A DNA stretch of 61,275 nucleotides. It comes from SBAX01 sp964646605 (GTDB lineage Bacteria; Planctomycetota; Phycisphaerae; UBA1845). The stretch is from assembly GCA_964646605.1 (NCBI GenBank), contig CAZYEX010000060.1:1-61275 (forward strand). The letters are read 5' to 3'. Positions 54,623 through 61,275 of this stretch are shown here, piece after piece (positions within the stretch are counted from its first letter, which is position 1; each line of letters begins with the position of its first letter). Both the position numbers and the translations under genes were made by a program. The notes beneath the pieces were generated by a model. That model searched no databases and was not told where the DNA came from. It was given only the letters and a program-made list of their open reading frames with translations.

Positions 54623-56275
54623 CAGTACAGCGCAAAGTGGGCTCAAGTGGGTGATAGGTAGCGAACGATAACTCCTGTCAGGTCAAGAGTTTCGGTTTCT
54701 GACAGGAGTGAAGGCATGGATGCCGAACAGATTCGCACGGTTGGGCGGGTGTTGCCGCGTTTCTTGGACGAGTTTGCGGGTTGTTTCGGGCGATGCGACA
54801 CGCGTGAGTATCTGCAGGTGTACGCGAAGGGTCAGATGTCGGACCTGCAGCGCAAGAGCGTAGAGCCGATGGCCTTGCGCGGCGGAGTTCCGCCTCGTTC
54901 GCTTCAGGCGTTTCTGGGGTTTTTGTCCTGGGATGAACATCGGCTCGTGGATCGGTTGCAGGACATCGTAGTGCGGGATCACGCGCATCCCTGGGCTATC
55001 GGGGTCGTCGACGAGACGGCTTGCGCGAAGGACGGGCATCACACCGCTTGCGTCCAACGTCAGTGGTGCGGTTCACTGGGCAAGATGGAGAACTGCGTGG
55101 TCAGCGTACACCTCGGCTACGCGGTCGGGGATTTCCATTGCGTACTGGACAGTGATTTGTTCGTTCCGAAGTGTTGGGCCGACGATCCGGTGAAGCGTGA
55201 GGAGGTCAGCATTCCCGAGGAGGTCACCCATCGGACCAAGCCGCAGATCGCTCTGGCGCAAATCCAACGCACCCTGGGGAACGGCGTGCGTGTGGCCGCT
55301 TGGACGTTCGACGAACACTACGGGCAGAGCTACGAATTCCTCGACGCGCTGGACCGTCTGGGGCAGACGTACGTCGCCGAAGTTCCCTGCACGTTCGTGG
55401 GCTGGGTGAAGGAGCCGGACCTGCTCTACCGGGCCATGCCGCAGGAGATGCGTGGGTCAGGAAAGAAGCGTCGGGGGCCGCGTTTGGCGAAGACGGCGGC
55501 TCCCGTCAGCGAAGTGCGCAACTTGCTGAACCATTCGCCGGTCTTCACCGAACAGCCGTGGACGGTGGTGCACCTCAAAGACGGGGAGAAAGGCCCCATG
55601 GTCCGGGAGGTGAAAGCGGCGCGGTTGTTCATGAGGCGCCACGGGCTGCCCACGCGGGCCCACTGGCTGATCGTGACGCGGAACCTGTCGACCGGGGAAC
55701 TCAAGTTTTTCGTCTCCAACGCCCCGGCCGGCGATCCCTTGGAATGGCTTCTGCACGTGGCCTATTCGCGCTGGCCCATTGAACAATGTTTTCGCGAGGA
55801 GAAGGACGAACTGGGCTTCGATCATTTCGAGGTTCGTAGCTGGCGCTCGATTCATCGCCACCTGTACTTGTCCCAGGTGAGCCATCTGTTCTTGAACCGC
55901 ATGCGCAGGAAGCTGGTCGAGGAAGAGCGTACCCCGGCTATCGAAGAACCGGCGGAGCTTTTTTTCCCCCCACGCCGCGGAGGATGGGGAGTCCGTCCGG
56001 AGCATCGAAGATTCGGCTCCGGATTATCCCCCGGAAAGCTTGACGGCGGAGCAGATTCGGTACGCACTGTCGCAATGGCTGTTGGCCCGCCGGCTGGGGA
56101 GACGCGCCGGACGGGTCATTCTCCAGGATGCCGCCGCGGTGCTCGCTTATCATCGCAAGCACAACACCACCGCGAAGATCAGCCACACGCGGACAACGTG
56201 CACAGAACTGTCACAACGCGGCATCGACGTGCATCGAATCCGCTCGTGTTTGGATAGCAACTTTGCGCTGTACTG
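54623..56275 (+). mobile_element. IS701-family-like insertion sequence
   Basis: 1653 bp. Terminal inverted repeats are perfect 16-mers: CAGTACAGCGCAAAGT (54623-54638) and its complement (56260-56275). A 4-bp target duplication TTAG flanks both ends (54619-54622, 56276-56279), matching the YTAR target rule of the IS701 family. Excising it with one TTAG restores the interrupted gene. Confidence 0.93.
54671..54709 (+). promoter_or_regulatory. Hairpin that hides the transposase ribosome site
   Basis: ACTCCTGTCAG (54671-54681) and CTGACAGGAGT (54699-54709) form a perfect 11-bp stem with a 17-nt loop. The GGAG Shine-Dalgarno (54705-54708) of the transposase ATG (54716) is in the 3' arm. Transcripts reading in from outside the element would fold it away. 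Confidence 0.6.
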
Positions 56276-56279
56276 TTAG
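54716..56279 (+). pseudogene. IS701-like transposase, frame-shifted near its 3' end
   Basis: DDE transposase with YLQVYAKGQMSDLQRKSVEP, VVDETACAKDGHHTACVQRQ (Asp99), WTFDEHYGQSYEFLDALDRL (Asp199) and CFREEKDELGFDHFEVRSW (Glu365). The plus-frame of the start runs on to 56257 as nonsense-like residues after a T7C6 run at 55959-55971. The normal C-terminus (LTAEQIRYALSQWLLARRLG, then VLAYHRKHNTTAKISHTRTT, RGIDVHRIRSCLDSNFALYC) is in the +1 frame, ending at TAG 56277-56279. So either one base was gained or lost in the homopolymer or the frame is recoded there. Confidence 0.8.
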
Positions 56280-57447
56280 ACATCCCGCTGCCGGACCCGC
56301 CCGCGTTCCCGCCGAACCTGCACCCGGTCACCGTCGGGCTGCTGAGGTAATTGCCCATCCCGCCGCCGTCCGAGGTGGCCGTGTTTCCGATGAACGTGCA
56401 GTTTGCCACCGTCGGACTGCTGCAGCAGCGACCGAAGTCGTCGTAGTTGCGCATACCGCCGCCGTACGAGGTGGCCGTGTTCCCGCTGAACGTACAGTTG
56501 GTTACCGTCGGGCTACTCATGCGGTTGTACATCCCGCCGCCGGCGTCGGCCGTGTTCTCGCTGAACGTACAGTTGAGCACCGTTGGCTTGCCGTACTCAT
56601 TGAACTCGTTGTACATCCCGCCGCCGAGCCCGTAGCAGTGCCAGTCGTCGCTGGCGCAGTCGTTTCCGATCGCGTGGTAAGCCGCGTTCGCGCGAAACGT
56701 GCAGTTGGTCACCGTCGGACTGCTCCCGTTGTAGTTGTACATCCCGCCGCCGAGCCCGCCGTAGTGGTAGCTGGTGGCCGTGTTCCCGCTGAACGTGCAG
56801 TTGACCACCGTCGGGCTACTGCCGTCCCGTTTGAACATCCCGCCGCCGTGGTAAGCCGTGTTCCCGCCAAATGTGCAGTTGGTTACCGTCGGGCTACTGT
56901 AGCGGTTGCACATCCCGCCGCCGGCGCCGCGGGTACCGCCCATGTTCTCGGTGAACGTGCAGTTGATCACTGCCGGACTGCTGCCGCCGTTGTACATCCC
57001 GCCGCCGGCGGCGGTGGTCGTGTTACCCCTGAAGGTGCAGTTGGTAACCGTTGGGCTACTCACGCGGTTGTACATCCCCCCGCCGTACGTGTACCCGCCA
57101 ACGTCGGTCCCTGTTCCACCCGTAATCGTGAAACCATCCAGGATCGTGTCCGGGCCTTCGCCGCTGGCGCATGTGACCACGCTACCGCCGATGCCCGTGG
57201 CGTCGATCGTCGTGACGTCTGCTCCGCCGGAGCCGCGCAGGGCGATGGCCTTGCCCAGGAAGTTGATCGTCTCGTGATACGTACCGGGAGCAACGACGCA
57301 CTCATCCGCGCCGCTGACGACCGCGTCGATGCACGCCTGGATCGTGGGATAGTCGCCCGGTACGTGAAGCGTGGCCGCGACCGAAACACCTGGACACGCG
57401 AGGACGAGGGTGACAGCGACTGTCGTTCGCATCGGAATGGACCGCAT
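56276..57447 (-). pseudogene. 5' part of IS-split parallel beta-helix gene
   Basis: The N-terminal piece (~390 residues). GGAGGG precedes the ATG at 57447; an ATG at 57432 is an alternative. A signal peptide (TVAVTLVLACPGVSVAATL) is followed by the pectate-lyase-like opening LHVPGDYPTIQACIDAVVSG and about twelve right-handed coils with the repeat SSPTVTNCTFSGNTA-GGGMYN. In total the gene would encode about 670 residues plus dockerin. It should be an exported adhesin- or polysaccharide-binding protein, now inactivated by the IS. Confidence 0.85.
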
Positions 57448-57629
57448 CTCGACCCTCCACCCCGAACGGATCACAACCGCCGGGAAACGGCAGTCTAGCT
57501 TCAAAACCCTTGGAAGTCAAGGTTGGGGGCGCCTTCGATCTCGATGAAGAGGGTCGCACCGAAAGCCTTCGTCGCCGGTTTGTCACCGCCTACGTTCGAC
57601 ACGCGGCTCGAAGCGGCTAGAATGCCCCC

Positions 57630-57959
57630 ATGGGTCACAACGTCGATCAGGAAAGCCTCCTGGCGTTCGTTCGCGAGCGGATCGTCTCTGCCTTCGACCC
57701 GATTCGGATCGTGGTGTTCGGATCTCGGGCACGCGGGGACGCCCGACCCGACAGCGACGTTGACCTGCTCGTGGTGCTCCAAGAGGTGAGCGACAAGCGC
57801 GCCACGGCGGTCGAGATTCGCAGGGCGCTGCGCGACTTACCCGTGGGGAAAGACGTGATCGTCACGACGCCGCAGGAAATTCAGCAACGCGCCCATCTGG
57901 TCGGGTCCATCCTTCGCCCCGCACTCCGTGAAGGCAAGGTTCTCTATGAGCGAAATTGA
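57630..57959 (+). CDS. MNT-type nucleotidyltransferase
   Basis: 109 residues. The minimal nucleotidyltransferase core is intact: RIVVFGSRARGDARPDSDVD with GSxxRG and Asp43/Asp45. MNT proteins are the antitoxin partners of HEPN toxins and can AMPylate them. The gene overlaps the following truncated HEPN start by 14 bp. The ribosome site is weak. Confidence 0.85.
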   Translation: MGHNVDQESLLAFVRERIVSAFDPIRIVVFGSRARGDARPDSDVDLLVVLQEVSDKRATAVEIRRALRDLPVGKDVIVTTPQEIQQRAHLVGSILRPALREGKVLYERN

Positions 57960-58014
57960 ACCCTCCGCCGAGGCCGCCCGCTGGCTGCAATACGCTCGGG
58001 AGCACTCAACTTAG
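57946..58014 (+). pseudogene. HEPN-toxin remnant (22 codons)
   Basis: The frame reads MSEIEPSAEAARWLQYAREH and then ST and TAG. It matches the first helix of HEPN-domain proteins that pair with MNT, but stops after 22 codons where the family continues to ~130 residues. It overlaps the MNT end by 14 bp. Immediately after it comes the convergent FlgT-like gene, so the rest of HEPN has been deleted. Confidence 0.75.
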
Positions 58015-58023
58015 TGATGCCGT

Positions 58024-59184
58024 TCACCCCCCGACCCTCTTCGCCTGAATCCGGTTCGTCTTCAAGTCCACGATCTCGATCATCTTGGCGAACTCGCCTT
58101 CGACAAGGTATCCGGCCAGTTCCTCGGCCGTCATTTGCGCTTTGACCCGGAAGGTGGCGACGCCCTTGGTGGAGGATTGGTTGACGTTCTTGATCTTGTC
58201 GGCGCTGATCTCTTGCAGTTTTTTCTTGAACTTGAGGGCGTCGGCCACGGACATTCCCTCGACCTCGATGGTGAGCTCCCCGCCGGCGCTGATCCGCGTC
58301 GCCCACTGTTTCATGCAACTGACGTACAGCCGTTCGACCAGTTCCTGCCCGGCATTCTCCAGGGCTTTTTTACCGGCCTGGGGCGAAACGGTGTGGAACC
58401 CGCGAGCCCCCCCCCGCCAATTGGCCAGCGACTCGCTGCCGATTAGCTGCGCAGTGTCCGTATAGAACATCTTGACCATCCCGTCGCCGTTGTACATGGC
58501 TGTCGGTTCGCCCGCGAGCGGTGTCACGCCCGCGGCATTGGCCTGGGCCGTGCCGGTGATGAAAATCTGCGTGCCGAAGTCCTTGGCGATGGCCTGCACC
58601 TTGGGCAGGTTGCCCTCCGTCGTCGCGTCGCCCGACTCCTTCTCCGCCAGCGCTCGAAGCTGCGCCCCGGCATACACGTTGAACCCCGCGGCCAGCAACC
58701 GGTTCTCCAACTGCGATTCGAGAATGCTGCTGTCCTGCACAATCCCGTCGATGCGCTCCAGAATGTAGATCGCAATCCCCGGCCTGCCGATCTGATCCAG
58801 CACGTTCTGCACCTCGCCCCATGTCGAGGCGATGGCACTCTTGCTCACCTTGGCCCGAATCTTGCAGAACTTGATCCCCCCCGCGGCGTCACCCTGTTCG
58901 AGAATCTTGTAGTCCTTCACGATCCCGTCGGCGCGGGCGTAGATCGTGTCGCGGACGAGTTGGAAGTTCTCCGCTTGGCTATGGGAGCTGATCTCCACGC
59001 CGCCGCCTTGCTCGAGGGCCTTGCGCAGGGCGTCGTTACGAGCGCCATCCTCACTGACCCCCTCCCCGGTCACCGTCACCTCGACCACGTCGTCCTGCGC
59101 CCAAATCGGGGCCGCGAACGACCACGCACCCACCACCGCCAACCGAACCGCCCACGAAGTGCCCGTCATCTTTTCCCGATTCAC
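58024..59184 (-). CDS. FlgT_N/LPP20-like exported protein
   Basis: 386 residues. A signal peptide ends near AAPIWAQDD. The next ~75 residues resemble FlgT_N/LPP20 family domains: VVEVTVTGEGVSEDGARNDA, LRKALEQGGGVEISSHSQAE, TIYARADGIVKDYKILEQ. FlgT is a flagellar basal-body accessory in Vibrio, but the domain also occurs in other envelope proteins. The rest (~100-386) includes IAIYILERIDGIVQDSSILE and IFITGTAQANAAG. GGAG 8 nt before the GTG at 59184 supports that start. Confidence 0.75.
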   Translation of the reverse strand: MNREKMTGTSWAVRLAVVGAWSFAAPIWAQDDVVEVTVTGEGVSEDGARNDALRKALEQGGGVEISSHSQAENFQLVRDTIYARADGIVKDYKILEQGDAAGGIKFCKIRAKVSKSAIASTWGEVQNVLDQIGRPGIAIYILERIDGIVQDSSILESQLENRLLAAGFNVYAGAQLRALAEKESGDATTEGNLPKVQAIAKDFGTQIFITGTAQANAAGVTPLAGEPTAMYNGDGMVKMFYTDTAQLIGSESLANWRGGARGFHTVSPQAGKKALENAGQELVERLYVSCMKQWATRISAGGELTIEVEGMSVADALKFKKKLQEISADKIKNVNQSSTKGVATFRVKAQMTAEELAGYLVEGEFAKMIEIVDLKTNRIQAKRVGG

Positions 59185-59431
59185 GTTTCAATCTCCACGA
59201 TCATTTCGGACCCTGACGCTCCCAGCCTAGTTCCCGTAGAAGGGCTCCACGAAGGGATTGTGCCCGACCGTCGCAGGCGGTCAAGTTTCGCGCTCCCCGC
59301 GTCGTTAACCCATAGCCCCGGCGCGAGGCCTGTGCCCGTTCGCCCGAATGGGTCTACGGAGATAGATCGGAAGGCGGGTCGCCGGTTAGTGATAAATCCG
59401 ACCCGCCGCCGCCTTTTCGGATGAGGACAAC

Positions 59432-60364
59432 GTGGTTCGGACACTCGGCGCAACATACGATTCTTCGGATACGGTGAGCCATCGCGTGCTGAACAGCTCC
59501 TCAGAAGAACGTCCTCCCCGAGCCGTTCCGATGAGGGGGCGAGTCCACCCCTGCGGAAACGCATCCAGAGCCGCATGGGTCGTGATCGCCGCATGTTTCG
59601 CCGTGGGATGTGATGCGGTCATCGCGCCGCGCCCGTCGCCTCGCTTCATGACTCCGCTGACGGTCGACGGAACGGCGGTTGGCGAGGCCATCATCGACAC
59701 CGGCGGCGGATACGAGGTCATCCTCCGCGAGAGCTTTGGGTTGAAGGTGATCGACACGGTGCAGGTTCTGGCCTTCGCGGGAAGCGAGACCGTGGCGGTG
59801 ACCGAACCGTTCGCCTACATGGCCGGGGGCGTGACCTCCGTCGCTGACTTCGCCCTCGTGGGGCTTTCCATCTGCCCGTGCAACGGCGTGGGATACCAGT
59901 TCTTCCGCAAAACGGGCACGGTTCTGGCCCTCGACTATCGCACCATGCGCTCCGCGTTCCTGTACGGTGACGCACCGCACGACCAAGTCACCATTCCCTT
60001 CGCGCCTCCGCCGCCGGAACTCGCCGACTTCGACAGTTCGTTCTTGGAAGTGGACGTCGAGTCCGATGGGAACGTGCGCCGGATCCTCGCCCTGCTCGAC
60101 ACCGGCGCCAATGCCACGGTCATGCGCAGAGGCGTTATGGAGGGCCAGGCATTGTCAACGCTGGATCGTTTCGACGCCCAGATCACCCGCGCGGAACTCG
60201 GAACCGTCGCCGTACGCATCACCCTTTTCGACACGCCCGGACTGCCCGACCTGATCGTGGGAACGGATGTGATGGCCGCCTGGTCCGACGAGTGGTTTTT
60301 CACCTTCGCCCCGCAAGGCGGCTCCGTCAGTGTTGTCCCGCGCCCCACCGACCCGCCGCAGTAA
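59432..60364 (+). CDS. Retropepsin-like aspartic protease lipoprotein
   Basis: 310 residues from GTG 59432 (GAGG 5 nt upstream), or 277 from the ATG at 59531, which gives a tidy lipoprotein leader. The lipobox is FAVGC. Two Asp-Thr-Gly motifs, AIIDTGGGYEVILRESF and LALLDTGANATVMRRGVM, give a single-chain clan AA protease with two active-site halves. Such proteins are found as envelope enzymes of unknown substrate in planctomycetes. It is convergent with no neighbour. Confidence 0.8.
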   Translation: MVRTLGATYDSSDTVSHRVLNSSSEERPPRAVPMRGRVHPCGNASRAAWVVIAACFAVGCDAVIAPRPSPRFMTPLTVDGTAVGEAIIDTGGGYEVILRESFGLKVIDTVQVLAFAGSETVAVTEPFAYMAGGVTSVADFALVGLSICPCNGVGYQFFRKTGTVLALDYRTMRSAFLYGDAPHDQVTIPFAPPPPELADFDSSFLEVDVESDGNVRRILALLDTGANATVMRRGVMEGQALSTLDRFDAQITRAELGTVAVRITLFDTPGLPDLIVGTDVMAAWSDEWFFTFAPQGGSVSVVPRPTDPPQ

Positions 60365-60451
60365 CCGCCCCGAAACCCACAGCGACACCCGCGTGACCCT
60401 CACCCGCCGCCCGGCACGCGTTTCCTCATCGTCCCGTAGGGACGTGCGAAA

Positions 60452-60627
60452 TTAGCTCCCCCAGTTCACTGGGGGGTCGGCATCCGCACCCTCAAACCCT
60501 CCCCCCTCTCCCCACGGGAGAGGGGCCGGGGGTGAGGGGCAACAACCGCGACCGATCAGAACGTGCAGCCCGAGCGACTCTGACCCTGCAAGAGTCCACG
60601 AAAATAGCCGTGTGCCGCGTCCCGACG
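60452..60627. repeat. 176-bp direct repeat, copy 1
   Basis: It contains, in order, a CCAGTTCACTGG palindrome, the CCCCTCTCCC/GGGAGAGGGG hairpin (60503-60525), a GGGTGAGGGG block, a GACCGATCAGAACGTGCAG block and GACCCTGCAAGAGTC, ending at CCCGACG. Copy 2 lies 304 bp further on with only about ten differences. Confidence 0.85.
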
Positions 60628-60755
60628 CCGGGTGCCGCTGGCGGCTTGTCCGCCAGTGCTCTTCCGCGGCGAGTGCCCGCCCTGCGGGAGAACGAAAAAC
60701 TCCTCCCACCCCGCGCACGCTTAGGCGGCGCCGGTCCCGCCAGGGACACACGAAC

Positions 60756-60930
60756 TTAGCCCCCCAGTTCACTGGGGGGTCGGCATCCGCACCCTCAAAC
60801 CCTCTCCCCTCTCCCCACGGGAGAGGGGCCGGGGGTGAGGGGCAACGACCGCGACCGATCAGAACGTGCAGCGCCGGCGACTCTGACCCTGTAAGAGTCC
60901 ACGACAATAGCCGTGTGCCGCGTCCCGACG
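60756..60930. repeat. 175-bp direct repeat, copy 2
   Basis: This is the near-identical partner of 60452-60627, with the same palindromes and order. The related pieces at 318-582 are more diverged. Confidence 0.85.
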
Positions 60931-60975
60931 CGCCTCGGGACGCCACCCACGGAACACGTCCCCACAAAAAAACAT

Positions 60976-61008
60976 CCCCCCTTAGAAAGGGGGGACCGAG
61001 GGGGGTTC
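60976..61008. repeat. Widespread C6TT/AAG6 palindromic repeat
   Basis: CCCCCCTT at 60976-60983 pairs with AAGGGGGG at 60987-60994 across a 3-nt loop, followed by ACCGAGGGGGGTT. This type of unit is common between genes in many environmental bacteria. Confidence 0.6.
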
Positions 61009-61038
61009 GTTCGCAACCCGCCCGACCCGATCGCCCGC

Positions 61039-61067
61039 TTGGGATCGACGCGCTCCGTCGTTACAAT
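61039..61067 (+). promoter_or_regulatory. Candidate sigma70-type promoter
   Basis: TTGGGA at 61039-61044 and TACAAT at 61062-61067 are separated by 17 nt. It is 175 bp upstream of the partial gene at the right edge. Confidence 0.5.
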
Positions 61068-61174
61068 GCATATCCCATGGTCGCTGAAAAAATCTTTTCC
61101 GAAGCCACACGTTCGGTGCCACTCCTCCTCAGGAACGGAGCATGTCCCGTTCGTAGTTGAAGGTTGAAAAAGAT

Positions 61175-61241
61175 GGTGGCGGCTCGATCCTATCCGTTGT
61201 GTAGGCGGGTAGGGTTGTGAATTCTTTAAGGAGCCACCACC
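61175..61241 (+). promoter_or_regulatory. Leader hairpin overlapping a ribosome site
   Basis: GGTGGCGGCTC (61175-61185) can pair with GAGCCACCACC (61231-61241), one mismatch in 11. The 3' arm takes in the GAG of the AAGGAG Shine-Dalgarno and ends directly before the ATG at 61242. Confidence 0.4.
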
Positions 61242-61275
61242 ATGAAGCAAGGATACCAAGTCGCGGATCGTCGGG
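61242..61275 (+). CDS. Start of a gene running off the right edge
   Basis: The first 11 codons read MKQGYQVADRR. AAGGAG stands about 8 nt upstream. Nothing can be said about the product. Confidence 0.45.
   Translation, partial: MKQGYQVADRR

Larger units (their letters stand above)
60365..61241. other. Gene-free repeat-rich right end
   Basis: No gene is supported. The region holds the two long direct repeats at 60452-60627 and 60756-60930, the hairpin at 60976-61008 and a promoter and leader hairpin for the gene starting at 61242. Confidence 0.7.

Noticed and set aside
56300..57070. Possible CRISPR array
   Set aside because: The regular ~90-bp repeats differ by codon changes and stay in frame as beta-helix coils. 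Spacers are not unique and no cas gene is near.
56128..57498. 456-codon repetitive frame opposite the beta-helix gene
   Set aside because: Its repeats only mirror the NCTFSGN coils of the minus strand, and it crosses the IS end.

Overview
The window is GC-rich bacterial chromosome and most likely comes from a member of the Planctomycetota, possibly Phycisphaerae-like. The lineage call is an inference from gene content. It rests on secreted proteins ending in IPTL-CTERM-like or PEP-CTERM tails, dockerin-type Ca-binding repeats in exported proteins, an H-x9-DG/prepilin-type protein, futalosine-pathway MqnA, a compact ribH-nusB-ftsY cluster and many palindromic intergenic repeats. No rRNA is present and there is one tRNA.

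Layout. 1-5.1 kb: repeat-rich left end, a DUF4393 (Abi-alpha-like) protein, an HTH-TPR regulator, a tiny membrane peptide and mqnA. 5.1-10.4 kb: envelope proteins (a mini-lipopeptide, a DUF6624 lipoprotein, an IPTL-CTERM protein, an ICMT-like methyltransferase, a TolB-like lipoprotein), then xseB and tRNA-Gln. 10.7-15.8 kb, minus strand: a HAD phosphatase followed by aat, a Maf/DUF115 flagellin-glycosyltransferase-like gene and a nucleotidyltransferase-SPASM protein in tight succession. 16-23.3 kb: AddB, a double-YHS protein and FtsK. 23.4-27 kb: a sigma70-type promoter, a cobalamin riboswitch, an antiterminator/terminator pair and three overlapping genes for exported proteins. This is the most interesting locus: it looks like a B12-responsive cell-surface system. 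27-31 kb: a DPP-IV-like peptidase, a small AT-rich island, a tyrosinase and a Cys-rich protein.

31-42 kb: aldehyde dehydrogenase and DUF6504 diverge from a translationally coupled glycogen/maltodextrin operon (glgX-glgB-malQ, then glgP). A ferredoxin-winged helix protein and a small membrane protein follow. 43-49 kb: PEP-CTERM, dockerin and Cys-repeat secreted proteins and a glycosyltransferase. 49.4-51.7 kb: ribH-nusB-ftsY and a zinc-ribbon membrane protein. 51.8-58 kb is a decaying accessory patch. It holds DUF1801, hicBA and higBA toxin-antitoxin pairs, a parallel beta-helix gene split by an IS701-like element with a frameshifted transposase, and an MNT gene with a HEPN partner cut to 22 codons. 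58-61.3 kb: a FlgT_N/LPP20-like protein, a retropepsin-like lipoprotein, long direct repeats and the first codons of a gene that runs off the end.

Functionally the window combines glycogen turnover, DNA repair and segregation (AddB, FtsK, XseB), motility-linked glycosylation (Maf, SPASM, perhaps the FlgT-like protein), a large investment in exported and anchored surface proteins, and small mobile or toxin modules between them.
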